Assembly (NCBI RefSeq): GCF_026230105.1
Contig: NC_079480.1
Coordinates: 26,020,488-26,084,487, forward strand
Direction of reading: 5' to 3'
Origin: Diorhabda sublineata
Taxonomy: Eukaryota; Arthropoda; Insecta; Coleoptera; Chrysomelidae
Length of the DNA stretch: 64,000 nucleotides
Every line of letters begins with the position of its first letter. Within the stretch, counting starts at the first letter, position 1. The position numbers and the translations under genes are program-made. The notes below the pieces were generated by a model. It ran no database searches. It saw only the letters and a program-made list of their open reading frames with translations, and was not told the DNA's origin. Shown in pieces: positions 23,865-35,112 of this stretch.

Positions 23865-26800
23865 CTGCGAACAAATTCTTCAGTTAAAACACAAGGAATT
23901 GACACAGGGTGCTACAAAAAAGGTAGACTCATCTATAGGATAGATATAAAATACATTATCACCATGTAACTGCTGCCGTTTATGAGATTCAGACATAAAG
24001 AACAAATCCATTCGATGTATCAGGCTCCAAACATATTGATATGAAATTTTTCAGTTTTCTATCTATCCTAGAGAAGGGATGACCTTTTATTGAAGTACCC
24101 TGTATACAGCATAGATACATAAACGTTATAACATCTCTGATCATATTTACGTCCCCTCAAATTCTGTACTGCAATATCATTTTTTCTATGACAAGAAAAA
24201 TTTATACCTTAGAAAGTAACGAATCTTCACTTGATCATAGAATAATTATGTTCAGAGTAGAAATCGATTCCAGTGAACCAGAACTCAATAGGAATCCAAG
24301 CAAAACGTATCTACAGTACCTACAACCTGACGCGCATCTAGACCAGAACGGCTAGACACCACCATACTTGATGTATTCGAATCAAGTTGCCCCATATAAA
24401 AAAACTAAGAGATAAACTGTAGCAATAGCCAAGCACGTGTGAAGCACTGAACAAATAGAATGCACTATGAATACCTTTGCTTTCTTGGACATAAAAAGCG
24501 CCTTTGACAATGCTTTACAAGAGAATTAAATACCAGAGGAATAGCTAAACGAGCTAGGCAAAAAAATTAAGTTACCTTGCAAGGGATTTCCGGACGTACT
24601 TAGGTGGAATGAGCAGAACCATTCATATAACCTAAAACCCTTTGTGTTGTCAGCTATAGAACAATAAAGAAAGCATTGGCAAATTAAGTGAATATGAGTG
24701 AAACCGATTATTGAGATAATCTACAGTGATTGAGATTCTGGGAAATTATAATAAGAGAAGATCTGCTGAATGTGTCAACTTCAGTAAGAACAATTTACTA
24801 TTTCTAACAGGATTCCTATTGGAACATTGTCGCCTCAATGAAAACCTGAAGACGCTATCCAGCAAAGAATTCAACGTGCAGATACAGCTGCGTATAGGAC
24901 GAAACCTCAACCTCTATTCACATTCTTTAGAAGTGTGAGATACTTAAGAGCATATAAAATTGAATGAAGATCTGAAATTTCAGAGAGGAGTGGATAAATC
25001 AACTGTAAACACTGGAATCTCGAATATCATAACTAGGAATATGACAAAACAGATCCTTTGACTCGTGATGTATATAGTACTCCAATATACACACATACAT
25101 ACATGATAAAAAATCTTTGTTCAGAATTGTTTTCAGAACTAATGTCAAAATTGGTGTCGAAATTGTTGTCAATTGATATCAAAATAAATGTCAATATTAA
25201 TGTCGACATCAGTGCCAACATTAATATCAAAATTGATGTCAAAATTAATGTCTGAATTTTTTTCATGAATCAATTAGATTATCGAGTCTAAAAGGTCTAA
25301 AAAAAGAAAATAAATTGGATAGATGCACATGTTATTTCCATAAAATGAAACGAGAGTCTGTGGAAATACAAACGAAAAGTATGGAAGTCTTCATTTCCAC
25401 TCTATACATTCTTTTCACTGAATAGAAGATTTAAACATGTTAATAGTTCTTACCTATCGCTCAATCCAAAATTTTCTATATCTTCCCTTTTGACATCAGT
25501 AACCTCATCGTACCAGCGACGAACTAGGTTAACAATGATTTGTGTTCTATTAGAACTATCGGCATTAGTGCTGTGTAATCCTATATTTTGACCAACGCTG
25601 CTATACTTCTCTGTAACAGTTTATGTAGATCATATTCTAATCACGAAAAGGTATCTGGTGATGATGGTACTGTTTTTTGTTCAGAATAGTTAGCTTCAAA
25701 ATATACACAGAGTTGTGATAAACTCAGTCCATATATCAGGAAAAGATTGGATTACAGATTTAGAAAAAAAAAATTTAACAAAATTGGCACCAAGGAATAC
25801 GTGATAAAAATATTTTAAAATTCACCCAATTATGTGGCACTTTATATACGATAATCGCCTGTGAGTCCGGTTTCTTCAGCCGATTTTTAAAAACTGATTG
25901 TGTCTATTGACATCCATTGAGATAGAATCACATCAATTCTCATATATTCAGGTTAATTGGCTTCTATTTTTGTCAGATATTGTCGATTAACATCTATCAA
26001 AGTCGATTGAGGTCGATGGTCACTTTATGTTAATTTATGTCTTATGATGTCTATTAACACCAATTCTTATATAATTATTTGAATTAATGATAAACTTCGA
26101 AGTCATGAAGAAGCATGTGCTTTATTCAATGAAACACAGTTTGAAAGACCCACAATTCCAAGAAGTACAGTGAGCAGAATTGCAGCTTAATTCAATATAA
26201 CGGGAATACCACTAGAAGACAAACCTCGCGCAATTACAACAGAAATTGCTTTAAAACCCAATTTTTTGTAGTAAAGAAGAGCTGCAATCAAAAAAATTTC
26301 AACTTGTTCACGAACTCTTAGAGAGGATTCAAACAAATGTTTGGAATTTGTGAGGTTTCGATAAAGAAGCATGTGCTTTATTCAACGAAACACATTTTGA
26401 AAGACCTACAATTCCAAGAAGTACAGTTAGAAAAATCACAGCTTAATTTAATATAACGTGAATCAAGAGAGATACTTCAAATTCTGTAAGACTATTAGAA
26501 GACAAACCTCATACAACTACAACTGAAATTGCCTTGAAACTAAATATTGCCAAGTCTTTTGTGATAAAGAAATAAAAGGAAGAGAAACTTTAATCATAAA
26601 AGTTCAATTTGTTCACGAACACTTAGAGATAATAAATAACTTTGAAATTTGTTTCGTTTCGATGATGCATTAAAAGAAACATCCAGAAACTTCAATCCCA
26701 ATAATTGGTTTCAACAAGATAGCGCTATACCATAGAAGACGTGGATCTCACCTCTTGATTCTTTTTGTCTGGACATTCAGAAAGTCAGGTCTACGATAAC

Positions 26801-29800
26801 TGACCAGAAAATTTAGAAGCCTTAGTGGAACGAATTAGAAATTAAATCCCTTGTATTATCTTGACCTGAGAGTTAACTGGACATAGTTTGAACAATTTCT
26901 ATTTGACGTGTCCTCAATTTTTTTTTTAAATACATCCACGAATTTTGTACATTATATTTTCATAACCCAATATATTAATATGCGTTCACATTCTGGTTTA
27001 AACATTGTCAAACCACAGCTTCAAATGTCATACATATTATTAGGAGGTCAAAGTAAGAATTTATAATCAAGGTTTTTCTACTATGTTGTTCATTCGTAAA
27101 TTAACCCATTTTAAAATTTCTTTGTATCGTTTTTGGCATTTCAATAGTTCACATTACATATATGGCCTACCTATACATTTAAACAACAAAATTTTACCAT
27201 ATTTTCAAAATAGTAAACTAGCTTTAAATACCTCAAATACAGAGTACTTGTTATTCAGACGTATAGCTAGGAAAAGTAATTACAATCGCAGCTACACATT
27301 AACGGAGAAACTGCCCTGTTAAGCATTACCCTAAAGTAACTAGGGTACATTGCAAGGAGACACAAATGCTAACGCCCACAAGTACAAAAAGCTACAGTAT
27401 ACTCACCACACAAAACAAACTTTCATTATAGAAACAAATCATTAGACCCATTCTAATACACGCAGCCCCAGTCTACTACACAGGTACTAAACAAAATTTC
27501 CGCACCCTGTAGGTGGTACAAAACAAGTGCTCCGTATAGCTATTAAATGTTCATGCTACCCAAAGCTTTCTAGAACCTCGTGGTAACATAAAATACCCTA
27601 TAAAACCACTGTCAAAGACTTCGTAACTAAAATTTCATAAAACTTTGACAACTATTGCTTGCCAAAGATCTTTGAGAAAAACTTAAAGCCGTATATTCGC
27701 GCAGGAAATATCCACGACAGTGGGTGTAGACTTCTAGATGGTTCACTAATCACATATTTTGGTTGTAAAACTTCTTTAATCGATTTTTGAAACCCTGTTT
27801 TTCACCTATATTTCAGGGATATTTCAGCCGAAAGATTCTGGGAGTCGCAACATTAAACTTGTGGATAATGCCCCGTTACAAGGAACCATAAATTGCATCC
27901 ATACATACACATGAGATCTGTGGATCGCCAGAACATCGGCCAACGTATTTATTTCTTAATCTATTAGATGAGATGTAACTAGGGAATTAGAACAGAAAAT
28001 AAAGATATTTTGAATGATAATACAGTTCACGTTCGGTCTTTAATGACAATAACTTGTGTAACAAAACACGCAACAGATATTGTAATTGTGGATGTTAGTG
28101 TAGAGGTAGTAAGCATGTTGTTATCATTATCATATTCCACATACTATATCATGAAATTCAATTTTCGGAGTCATAATTGTCATTATTTTCCCTTCGTTGA
28201 GATAAATGCCAGATTCTATTTTCATTTGCCTGCCTGGTACATTTACCACACATTTCACGTCAGTTGTGCTTTACTAATTCGTCAATAAACTCATTCCTAT
28301 TTTGCGTGTACATTCGCATCTGGTTTATGGAGTTGTTTTTAATTTTTAGTTGACAAACGACACCGCAACTAAATAATGATGTTTTTCATCTATTTTTAGA
28401 AACCATTTGATTGTCGTGATGGATATTTTGATTGACAATTTCGAAACAAACATTACGTTGACAAAAATATACCATATTAGAGAATTGGTTATCACGTAAT
28501 CTTTTCTTTAATTCAACACCACATAAAGATCTTTTTTGTTACAATAAGTTGTAATTGTAATCAATTACTGACAGTTTTTATGTTATAATAAAATCAAAAA
28601 ACACGCTTGTTTGATTTGAATCTTCTAACACGACGTACCTCTACGTTTTATTCACTTGGTTTCCTCAGGAGTACATTAGGTTGGTTATTCTTGGCTTCAT
28701 TTCTAGCCAAAGACGACGGTCTCTTTCTATGATGAAATTGGGCATATACCACGGGGCATTTATAATACTTCTAATGGCTTTATTCTCAAACTTTTCAATG
28801 TTATAGTTACTTGCAGCGTCTCGAGTTGCATCCCATAGGTCAATACAAATTATTGAATCGTATTATAGATGACCATTTTATTTTCATTGTTCAATCGTGA
28901 GCTTCTGCCAATTAGTCAGTGCTTTTCTATATATCCTACATCCAGTTGTTCCCTCTTTGTAAATATATACTTCTGCCATCTCATATTCAAGTACGTACCC
29001 AGATATTTTGTCTCATTTTGTTGTTTCAACTCAATGTTGTTCGGTGTCACTATTGGGAATATGTATACAGTGCTTTTCAGATAAAAGTATCCACCTTTAA
29101 TAACTTTTGTAATACTGGTATTTAGAAAAAATCCAAAAACACGTCAATTTATGTTGGAAGGGGCAAGCATTATGGCTTATTTAAACTTACTGGAAAAGCC
29201 ACCCCCTCACCCCTAGCAGCATCCCCTTTATTTTTTTAAATTACTTTTCATATTTTTTATGTAAAATTTGTATACTCCTCTTTGAGCTGATTTCAAAAAT
29301 GTATAATACTTGTAGGATAAAGTGGTTAGTTTATGAGATAAACAATTTTTCTTTTAAGAGCACAAATTTTACTTATTATTTACTTTCACCTTGTTTGCCT
29401 GTACTAAAATGGGTTGTACAACAGTTCAAACTCTTTAATCTTTTTAACTGTGCTATTTATTATGAAGTTACAATAAGTTTTCAAAATGAGTATCATTCAC
29501 TTCCATACAATGGTATAATTTATTTTGAAATGCCTCTCTGACATTGCTTAATACGGCTGGATTTAATTGTCGACATTCATTTTCTATCCTCTCTCGTAAA
29601 TCATCCAGAGATTCTGGTTAGGTAGCATAAACTTTTGTTTTTAAATACCCCCATAAAAAGAAGTCTAGGGGTGTTAAATCCGGTGACCTAGGTGGCCACT
29701 CCATCATCTGCCCGCTTCTACCTATCCAACGAGCGGGGAATGTTTCGTTTAAAAATTGTCGGACAGGCATAGCATAGTGTGGGGGAGCTCCGTCTTGTTG

Positions 29801-32800
29801 AAATACCAGTAAATCTTCGGAAAGGTTATCATCATTTTCTATTATTGTTGTAATACGTGGGTCAACCCCTTCCCTGAGTAACCCAAGATATGATTCACCA
29901 TTTAAATTTCCGTTGATGAAGAAAGGTCCGACAATGTGGTCACCTAGGATACCACACCAAACGTTTAACTTTTGGGGATGTTGTGTATGGAATTCACGCA
30001 TAATATGTGGATCACTTTCAGCCCAATATCTACAATTATGCCTACTTACTAAGCCATTTAATGACCATGAGCATTCATCAGAAAAGCAAATATTGTTTAA
30101 CAACTGTGGATTGTTATTGATAATTTGCGTCATTGATTCGCAAAACTCTAGACGACGATCAAAATCATCTTCATTCAACTCGTGCACCAACTTAACTTTG
30201 TATGGGTGGTACTTGAATTTATGTAGAACTCGGAAAACTGTAGAAGATGAAACACCGATCGCTCTACTTATTGTTGACAACGATTGGGGTTGTTGAGCCT
30301 CTAAGCTGACTTGCTCTAAAATTGCCACTTGGATTGCTTCGTTATTTACGAGTCCCTCTCGTTAATGCACTTTATTGCAAACAGACCCTGTTGTGGTAAA
30401 TTTCTCCATCAGTTGAATTACATACTTATGAGTTGCATGTCTTCCGTCATGTAATTCGTTAAATATCCTAGCAGCAGCTCTTGCACAATTATTATTTTGG
30501 TAGTATAAACCTACAATTTCAATTCTTTCTTGCAAAGAGTAAACCATTTCAGAGAAACAAAATAAATAATGTATCAAATTACACTATCAATAGTGACTAC
30601 AAATTCTAGTTGACAATGTCAAACTTTAATAAAAAGTAGAGTTTTTTGTTGTTTGGATTTTTTAAGTAGAATAAATAGCACAGTTAAAAAGATTAAAGAG
30701 TTTGAACTGTTGTACAACCCATTTTAGTACAGGCAAATAAGGTGAAAGTAAATAATAAGTAAAATTTGTGCTCTTAAAAGAAAAATTATTTATCTCATAA
30801 ACTAACCACTTTAACCTACAAGTATTATACATTTTTGAAATCAGCTCAAAGAGGAGTATCCAAATTTTACATAAAAAATATGAAAAGTAATTTAAAAAAA
30901 TAAAGGGGATGCTGCTAGGGGTGAGGGGGTGGCTTTTCCAGTAAGTTTAAATAAGCCATAATGCTTGCCCCTTCCAACATAAATTGACGTGTTTTTGGAT
31001 TTTTTCTAAATACCAGTATTACAAAAGTTATTAAAGGGGAATACTTTTATCTGAAAAGCACTGTATAGAATAGTATAAATGGTATAGAAGCGACTTACCT
31101 GTTTTTCTACATGTATCGTGCTCGTATTTACATCTGTTTGTTGAACATTGTGCCAAATATTCAAGATCATCATCGTATGTCTGAAAATTCAAAGGAACTT
31201 ACAACAACGTAAGTATCTTTTAGTCACTTCTTTATATGAAATGTGAAAACTAATTAAACGTTTCGTTCGATAGCATACGAGAAATAGTGTATTATCATAT
31301 TTTGCTTTACACTTAGGGACAGTTCAATCAAAACTTCTGCAAAACATAAAAAGACTGTTTTGTATTGAATGTTGCGGAAGACATACAACTACAAGAACTG
31401 ATGAATACATCGGAAAAATACGAGAACTTATCTGTTTAGAACGTCGCTTCAAGATCAGAATAATTAGGAAATTTGATAAGTTGAATTTGAGTCATGAAAA
31501 TCTGACTAGTCAATCGAGGATGACAAAGATTTCTTAATAAAAATATTACAATGATTACTCAGCCTCCTCATTTAACTTTTATTTGGACAATTGTAACCGA
31601 TCAGCTGACATTTCCACATATCGTATACTTTTTCTCATTTCGAAACCTCAATATAAAAGTGTTTCCATGATTTGATAACGCTATTGAAACACTTGAATAT
31701 CCATTGGCGAGGGTGATAAATTGCAGAATGTGAGTTATAAATTGTAAACTTGGACGAGAGTAGATCATACCGCGTCCTTTCGTTTCAGCATTTTTTTTTA
31801 TATCAAATAATGGAGGATTTATCGTATATCAAACTATTCGCAGTCAAAAAAAAATATCCATTTTTTAATATTACGGATTTGGAAATCTCTTGATTAATAT
31901 TCCGTTTAAATTATTTTATGAATCGTAAATTTTACTGGCATAGTAAAGGTCAAGATTTTTAGAGAACAGTTGCTTGTATTCTGAAAGCGAGCAGCTCGAA
32001 TAATCTTTTGGTATCTTCAGTTACTACAGGTAGTGAACTATTGTAGTAAATAGACATTAATATAATTATATAACAATAGTGAGAGATAAGCCGTGAAAAA
32101 ACTATGGTTTACCAACAGTTATTCATTTACTATCGAATCAATTTCCACAAAAAGCACGTATGAGCCTGTCTCAACTGTCGAAATAACCAATTTAACAGTA
32201 ATGTAACAAAATTAAGTACCTATACTGCAAGTTTTCTGTATAGATGTGATTTCAAGTAATACATTTATAACCATATGTTGTAATATAGCAGAATTAATTA
32301 CGTTTAATCCTGTATTTCCGAGCACAAATTTTTTTTATTTACCACATTCATTTACAATTTGTTTCTTGAACAATAAGTAGATGCAAAAAATGACTTGTGG
32401 GGTAGAGCCCTGGAGCTTTCCCCTCAAATTGTATAGTTTATGCAACTATCTACTGGTATTACAAAATATGTATATAGTTTAAAAAATAGGTGTATCAAAA
32501 TTAATGAAGTTAAAAGATAAAAATTAACATAGAGGGTATTACGTAATTAACTTTCCTAGTCAAATTAAAAATGCCAAAATATGATAGTAAACGTAGAGAG
32601 ATGAACCTTTTGAGCTACTTCGGACAATAGGTTCTACCACTAGGTTTTTGGCCAATTGATCAATTTCTTCTTTAACCCTGAACCCGACAGTTGGATTCCA
32701 TATGTCCAAATAGGTTTAAGTATTGTTTGTATACCAATAACTTATTCCCTATGGATAGTTGTGATTATCCAACATAGATGTCTGAATTTAATCCCCAGCT

Positions 32801-35044
32801 GTTTTCTTTTAGTGTAGAGGTGTTTCCTCCAAGAAAGTTTCCTATACAAATGAATTCCATTTTGTGTTCGTTTACCATATTCTTAATTTTTTATGCAGTT
32901 TTAGGATCTTGGTGTGAAGCTAGTGAATCACTATAATGAGCATATGTTGCACTTAATGTGTTCTCCAATGTGGGTAAATCCACTGTATATGGAAGATAAA
33001 GTAGTGGATCCAATACGCTTGGGGGACACCTGCGTTGATTACATGAATGGTTGAATATTTGTTTTGATACTCAACCATGAAATACCGATCCTTGAGGTAG
33101 GATTTGATAATAAAATAGTAATTTAGCTGAAGGATTTTGCTGATTTTATAAAGTAGTCCCAACTGCCAGACTGAATCGAAGGCGCGAGATGGCAATCACT
33201 TGGACGATTTTATTGTTGAGAAATAATTTTCCATTCACGTTTCTAATGAACATTTGCTGGAAAACAATTTAAAAAATTCATGACCCAATCTTTTATTTGA
33301 GAGATTATTTCAACAAAAATATCTTGAAACAGTCAAAATCTACATCCGACTCCTTCACAAAAATATCATTATGAACTAGTTTAATGGTTTGAATTAATAT
33401 TCTACTAATATACTACTCATAGTTTTTCTTCAAGAGGTTCTTTCGTCACCAATGGAAAGTGAAATTTATTAGTTTATGATAAAAATAATTTTTTTATAAT
33501 AATTTTTATCATTACCCATGTTATTGTGGAACTTATTTTAGTTTATCGGGCAATTTTTTGACAGAACATTTCTAAAAGCTTCCGAATTTTACCAGAACTT
33601 CATGTAAAAGTTGGGTTTTGGCTATAGACTATAGCTTTTTGAGGTATATAAATATATTATTTATGAATTTGAGAAGTTTCGCAACGGTGTATCAAATTGT
33701 AGTCTGGTCTAGAATTTACGCGATAAAGTACGAATCAAATTCCACATTATTATGAGTAATGATTAAAAATATCATAGAAAAGTATTTCCATAATAATCCA
33801 ATGAGTTTTTGTGGCGCAAGGACTTCAAATAAATGAAGACTCAATGAGAGAATAACTTTCAATTATCGAGAAGAATGAAGCTGCAATAAAGTTTTTACCA
33901 GTTCCATCATATCTGCTGCTTCCGGCTGATTACCTCTTTTTTCTCGGCCTGTTGCAATTTCATTTCTATAATAATTATGAAGGTGTAAAATAGTATGTTT
34001 TTCTTCTTTTGTTAGTCCATCCTTCGTACACATTTTTTTACAATTGTCTCTTCTCCCACATTTCTGAAAGGAAAAAAATTATTCGTCTTTTTCAATTCAA
34101 CCAAAAAACAAATCGTACAACTTTGCATTTGGTTCTAATAACATAAATTGCTTGAGAAATCTATGAAAGATTTCATATCATTGTTAGGAATAGCAAAAAC
34201 ATTATGCAACGTCTGACTAGTCACTAAATCAACGGATCACAGTATACGATCATACATGAACCATAATGTATTATACCAATTCTCAAAATTTCACTGTTTA
34301 TTTAACTTCGGTGTCTGAAGACACCAAAACACGCAGTGGACAGTTTGAATTGAATTTACCAGTTCAATCAAGAAGTGATAGGTTTTCTAAAACTAAGATG
34401 ATATCTATAGCATAGACACTCTCCTGTATGGGCCGAATATGCTCAGAAATCTAGATATTATTATAGATTTCTCGTTTCAAATGTGATTGCTCGAAATCCA
34501 CACCCTTTCACAAGCTCTACAGCTTCGAAATACCCACGTCAAATCCTGGTGATTCCGCTTATTCATTTATTTTTCTGTTCATTTGAAAATTGATGAGTGT
34601 TCAATTTTAAGAACCAAAAGGGGAGTAAAACGTTTTGTGAAAAGCTTGGTAATATAAACCACTTATATAAACTCGTTAGGCAGATAAGTTGAAAGCAATG
34701 AAATATTTGGTGATAAAGGCTTGATAGAATTTGTTCCAATTCCAAAAAGATCCTAAGGCAACAAGGCACCGTAAAACTTAAGAACCCGTCACTAAGGAAT
34801 ATATTGGATAGAGCATAAAGACATACAAACTGAAATAAACGGAGAATAAAAAAGTGAGTTGATGATTGGACACATTAGTTCACAGCTCCCTCAAACATGC
34901 ATATATTGAAAATAATCTTACCCATGGTGCTCCGGAACAAGCAGTATTAACCTCATCTCCACATGATAATTGGCAGTAATCAACAGTTGCCAAAATTACA
35001 TGAAAAAATAGACACGAAGCTGTAACAAGTTGTATTAGTAACAT
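23642..35044 (-). CDS. CAP-superfamily secreted protein, antigen-5/venom-allergen-5-like (gene 1, five exons)
   Basis: Exons, all minus strand: 34922-35044, 33899-34063, 31099-31180, 25454-25610, 23642-23864. They join to 750 nt, 249 aa, with one continuous frame, GT/AG at every junction and intron phases 0, 0, 1, 2. Residues 1 to about 20 are a hydrophobic signal peptide. The start of the mature protein (DYCQLSCGDE) is the Cys-rich N-terminus typical of insect antigen 5. The CAP domain has HN at 70-71, GQN at 130-132, HYTQLVW at 182-188, CNYGP at 213-217 and a terminal GLC. CAP proteins are secreted and disulfide-stabilised; roles differ widely (lipid binding, immune or venom functions), so no specific function is assigned. 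Odd points: the usual W in AQxW reads S, and the first residue of the GHYTQ motif is A. It is a tandem paralogue of gene 2, which lies upstream on the same strand. Confidence 0.9.
23905..24104. mobile_element. 200-bp MITE in intron 4 of CAP gene 1
   Basis: The ends are inverted repeats: CAGGGTGCTACAAAAAAGG at the left and the complement of CAGGGTACTTCAATAAAAGG at the right. The right flank is TA and the left flank is CA, which fits a decayed TA target site. It has no coding capacity. It sits 40 bp from the acceptor of exon 5. Confidence 0.65.
24290..24640 (+). pseudogene. LINE reverse transcriptase fragment (R1/LOA-like)
   Basis: The plus strand encodes TFAFLDIKSAFDNALQEN, the RT motif A (FLDIxxAFDN) of R1-type LINEs, including the catalytic Asp. 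Upstream residues in the same region (STEQIECTMN) fit the expected preceding helix. Stops follow within 20 residues. It lies in intron 4 of CAP gene 1, antisense to the gene. Confidence 0.65.
25140..25255. repeat. Degenerate 12-18-bp minisatellite
   Basis: Units of the type GTCAAAATTAATRTC repeat with variation about seven to nine times. Both strands stay open across it (Ile/Asn/Val/Asp-rich on plus, Leu/Ile/Thr/Ser-rich on minus), which is a consequence of the unit and not evidence of a gene. Confidence 0.6.
25454..25610 (-). CDS. CAP gene 1 exon 4 (VGQN segment)
   Basis: This exon encodes KYSSVGQNIGLHS and, further on, RRWYDEVTDVKREDIENFG. GQN and WYDEV are conserved antigen-5 landmarks. 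The acceptor is TTACAG, the donor GTAAGA. It starts in phase 1 and ends in phase 2. Confidence 0.9.
26100..26870 (+). pseudogene. Decayed Tc1/mariner-superfamily transposase with duplicated N-terminal part
   Basis: The plus strand reads KEACALFNETHFERPTIPRS at 26367 and a near-identical segment 258 bp earlier at 26109, so the DNA-binding N-terminus is tandemly duplicated. Near 26700 the translation NWFQQDSAIP corresponds to the second catalytic Asp (usually WFQQDGAPPH), and near 26760 the residues SQVYDN*PENLEALVERI match the C-terminal KVYxxxPExLxxLxxRI. This is the same broad group as the element at 29.07-31.06 kb, but it is decayed and lacks recognisable ends. Confidence 0.6.
27080..27900 (+). 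pseudogene. Jockey-like LINE, RT 3' part
   Basis: The plus strand encodes LPIHLNNKILPYFQNSKLAL and NTSNTEYLLFRR, the segment after the RT YADD motif in jockey-type LINEs (LNASKTExIxFxRR). Further on, with frameshifts, pieces resembling the thumb region appear (IRPILIHAAPVYY-like, then a KQVLR-like connector). It lies in intron 3 of CAP gene 1, antisense to it. Confidence 0.6.
28030..28120 (+). repeat. Penelope-like element end remnant (copy C)
   Basis: 28030-28120 aligns with the terminal segment seen at 4.5 kb and 36.3 kb: AATAACTTG, a degenerate GAAACACGC block, then ATTGTAATTGTGGATGTTAG and TGTAGAGGTAGT. The hammerhead-like core is mutated here (GAAA reads AAAA and the GUC triplet reads CAA). 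Confidence 0.5.
28610..29060 (-). pseudogene. Jockey-like LINE, RT-distal fragment
   Basis: On the minus strand NETKYLGTYLNMRWQKYI, then LIGRSSRLNNENKMVIYNTI, VLTYGMQL and MPRGICPISS follow the order of the jockey-type RT thumb and C-terminal region (KYLGxxLDxxLxW, LxxxNKLLIYKxxxxPILTYGxQLW, NAPWY). Several stops are present. The long-TIR transposon at 29,068 begins 8 bp after its recognisable end. Confidence 0.65.
29068..29461. repeat. Left 394-bp terminal inverted repeat
   Basis: It starts CAGTGCTTTTCAGATAAAAG and ends CTGTGCTATTTATT. It is the reverse complement of 30670-31063 with six mismatches. Confidence 0.93.
29468..30577 (-). pseudogene. DDxD transposase interrupted by two in-frame TAA codons
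   Basis: The minus-strand frame from ATG at 30577 to TAA at 29468 has 369 codons before the stop and two internal stops: TAA at 30362-30364 (codon 72) and TAA at 29618-29620 (codon 320). No frameshift is needed. Residues 1-70 form the helix-turn-helix N-terminus (LYYQNNNCARAAARIFNE). A second helix-turn-helix is near 98-120. The catalytic Asp residues are D167 (CFSDECSW), D262 (FQQDGAPPHY) and D305 (SPDLTPLDFFLWG), giving 42 residues between the second and third. This spacing is nearer the DD41D-type lineages than mariner (DD34D) or Tc1 (DD34E). Both stops could have arisen from CAA by single C-to-T change. As it stands it cannot make a full protein. Confidence 0.9.
30670..31063. repeat. Right 394-bp terminal inverted repeat
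   Basis: This is the mate of the left repeat. Its outer end is 35 bp from the donor-side edge of CAP gene 1 exon 3. Confidence 0.93.
31099..31180 (-). CDS. CAP gene 1 exon 3
   Basis: This exon has 82 nt and encodes YDDDLEYLAQCSTNRCKYEH and DTCRKT plus one base of a split codon. It corresponds to the AQxWAxxCxFxHDxCR segment of antigen 5. The acceptor is TTTTCAG, the donor GTAAGT. The exon edge lies only 35 bp from the end of the 1,996-bp transposon in intron 3. Confidence 0.9.
32600..33240 (-). pseudogene. Jockey-like LINE, RT palm fragment
   Basis: The minus strand reads AFDSVWQLGLLYKI, then IIKSYLKDRYFMVEYQNKYS and VINAGVPQ. This is motif A (AFDxVWHxGLLYK) to motif B (GVPQGSxLGPLL) of jockey-type RTs, with the residues after GVPQ decayed. 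Further on, ATYAHYSDSLASH stands where YADDTAxLA is expected (catalytic Asp pair lost), followed by KTA and a later LSIGNKLLVYK. It lies in intron 2 of CAP gene 1 in the same orientation as the gene. Confidence 0.75.
33899..34063 (-). CDS. CAP gene 1 exon 2 (CAP helix I, HN motif)
   Basis: This exon encodes 55 residues: four Cys within KCGRRDNCKKMC and nearby, then LHLHNYYRNEIATGRE, the first CAP helix, and QPEAADMMEL. The acceptor is CCTTTCAG, the donor GTAAAA. Phase 0 at both ends. Confidence 0.9.
34922..35044 (-). CDS. CAP gene 1 exon 1 (signal peptide and first Cys residues)
   Basis: This exon encodes 41 residues starting MLLIQLVTASCLFF. The ATG at 35042-35044 is the first in frame and gives a clean hydrophobic leader. 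The donor is GTAAG at 34921 and below. Phase 0. Confidence 0.88.
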
Positions 35045-35097
35045 TGCATATCAAAATTTACCACATTTATTTGAACTACATTTATGTTAGTTTAATA

Positions 35098-35112
35098 AAA
35101 GGTATATATACT
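35098..35112 (-). promoter_or_regulatory. Candidate TATA box of CAP gene 1
   Basis: GTATATATACC on the minus strand lies 58-67 bases upstream of the ATG of CAP gene 1, leaving room for a short 5' leader. In AT-rich DNA this could be chance. Confidence 0.3.

Larger units (their letters stand above)
29068..31063 (-). mobile_element. 1,996-bp Tc1/mariner-superfamily element with 394-bp TIRs
   Basis: The element lies in intron 3 of CAP gene 1 and is flanked by TA on both sides (29066-29067 and 31064-31065). Its ends are inverted repeats of 394 bp (29068-29461 and 30670-31063) that differ at six positions by my alignment, about 98.5% identity. The space between them holds one transposase reading frame on the minus strand, from 93 bp inside the right TIR to 7 bp from the left TIR. 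The near-identical TIRs and almost intact coding sequence suggest recent insertion. Confidence 0.93.

Noticed and set aside
25033..25266. Overlapping open frames on both strands
   Set aside because: They arise from a degenerate minisatellite with few stop-forming triplets.
28010..28288. 92-codon plus-strand open frame
   Set aside because: Its first third is non-coding terminal sequence of a Penelope-like remnant and the rest has no motif.
29913..30296. 127-codon plus-strand open frame
   Set aside because: It is the antisense shadow of the transposase of the long-TIR element.
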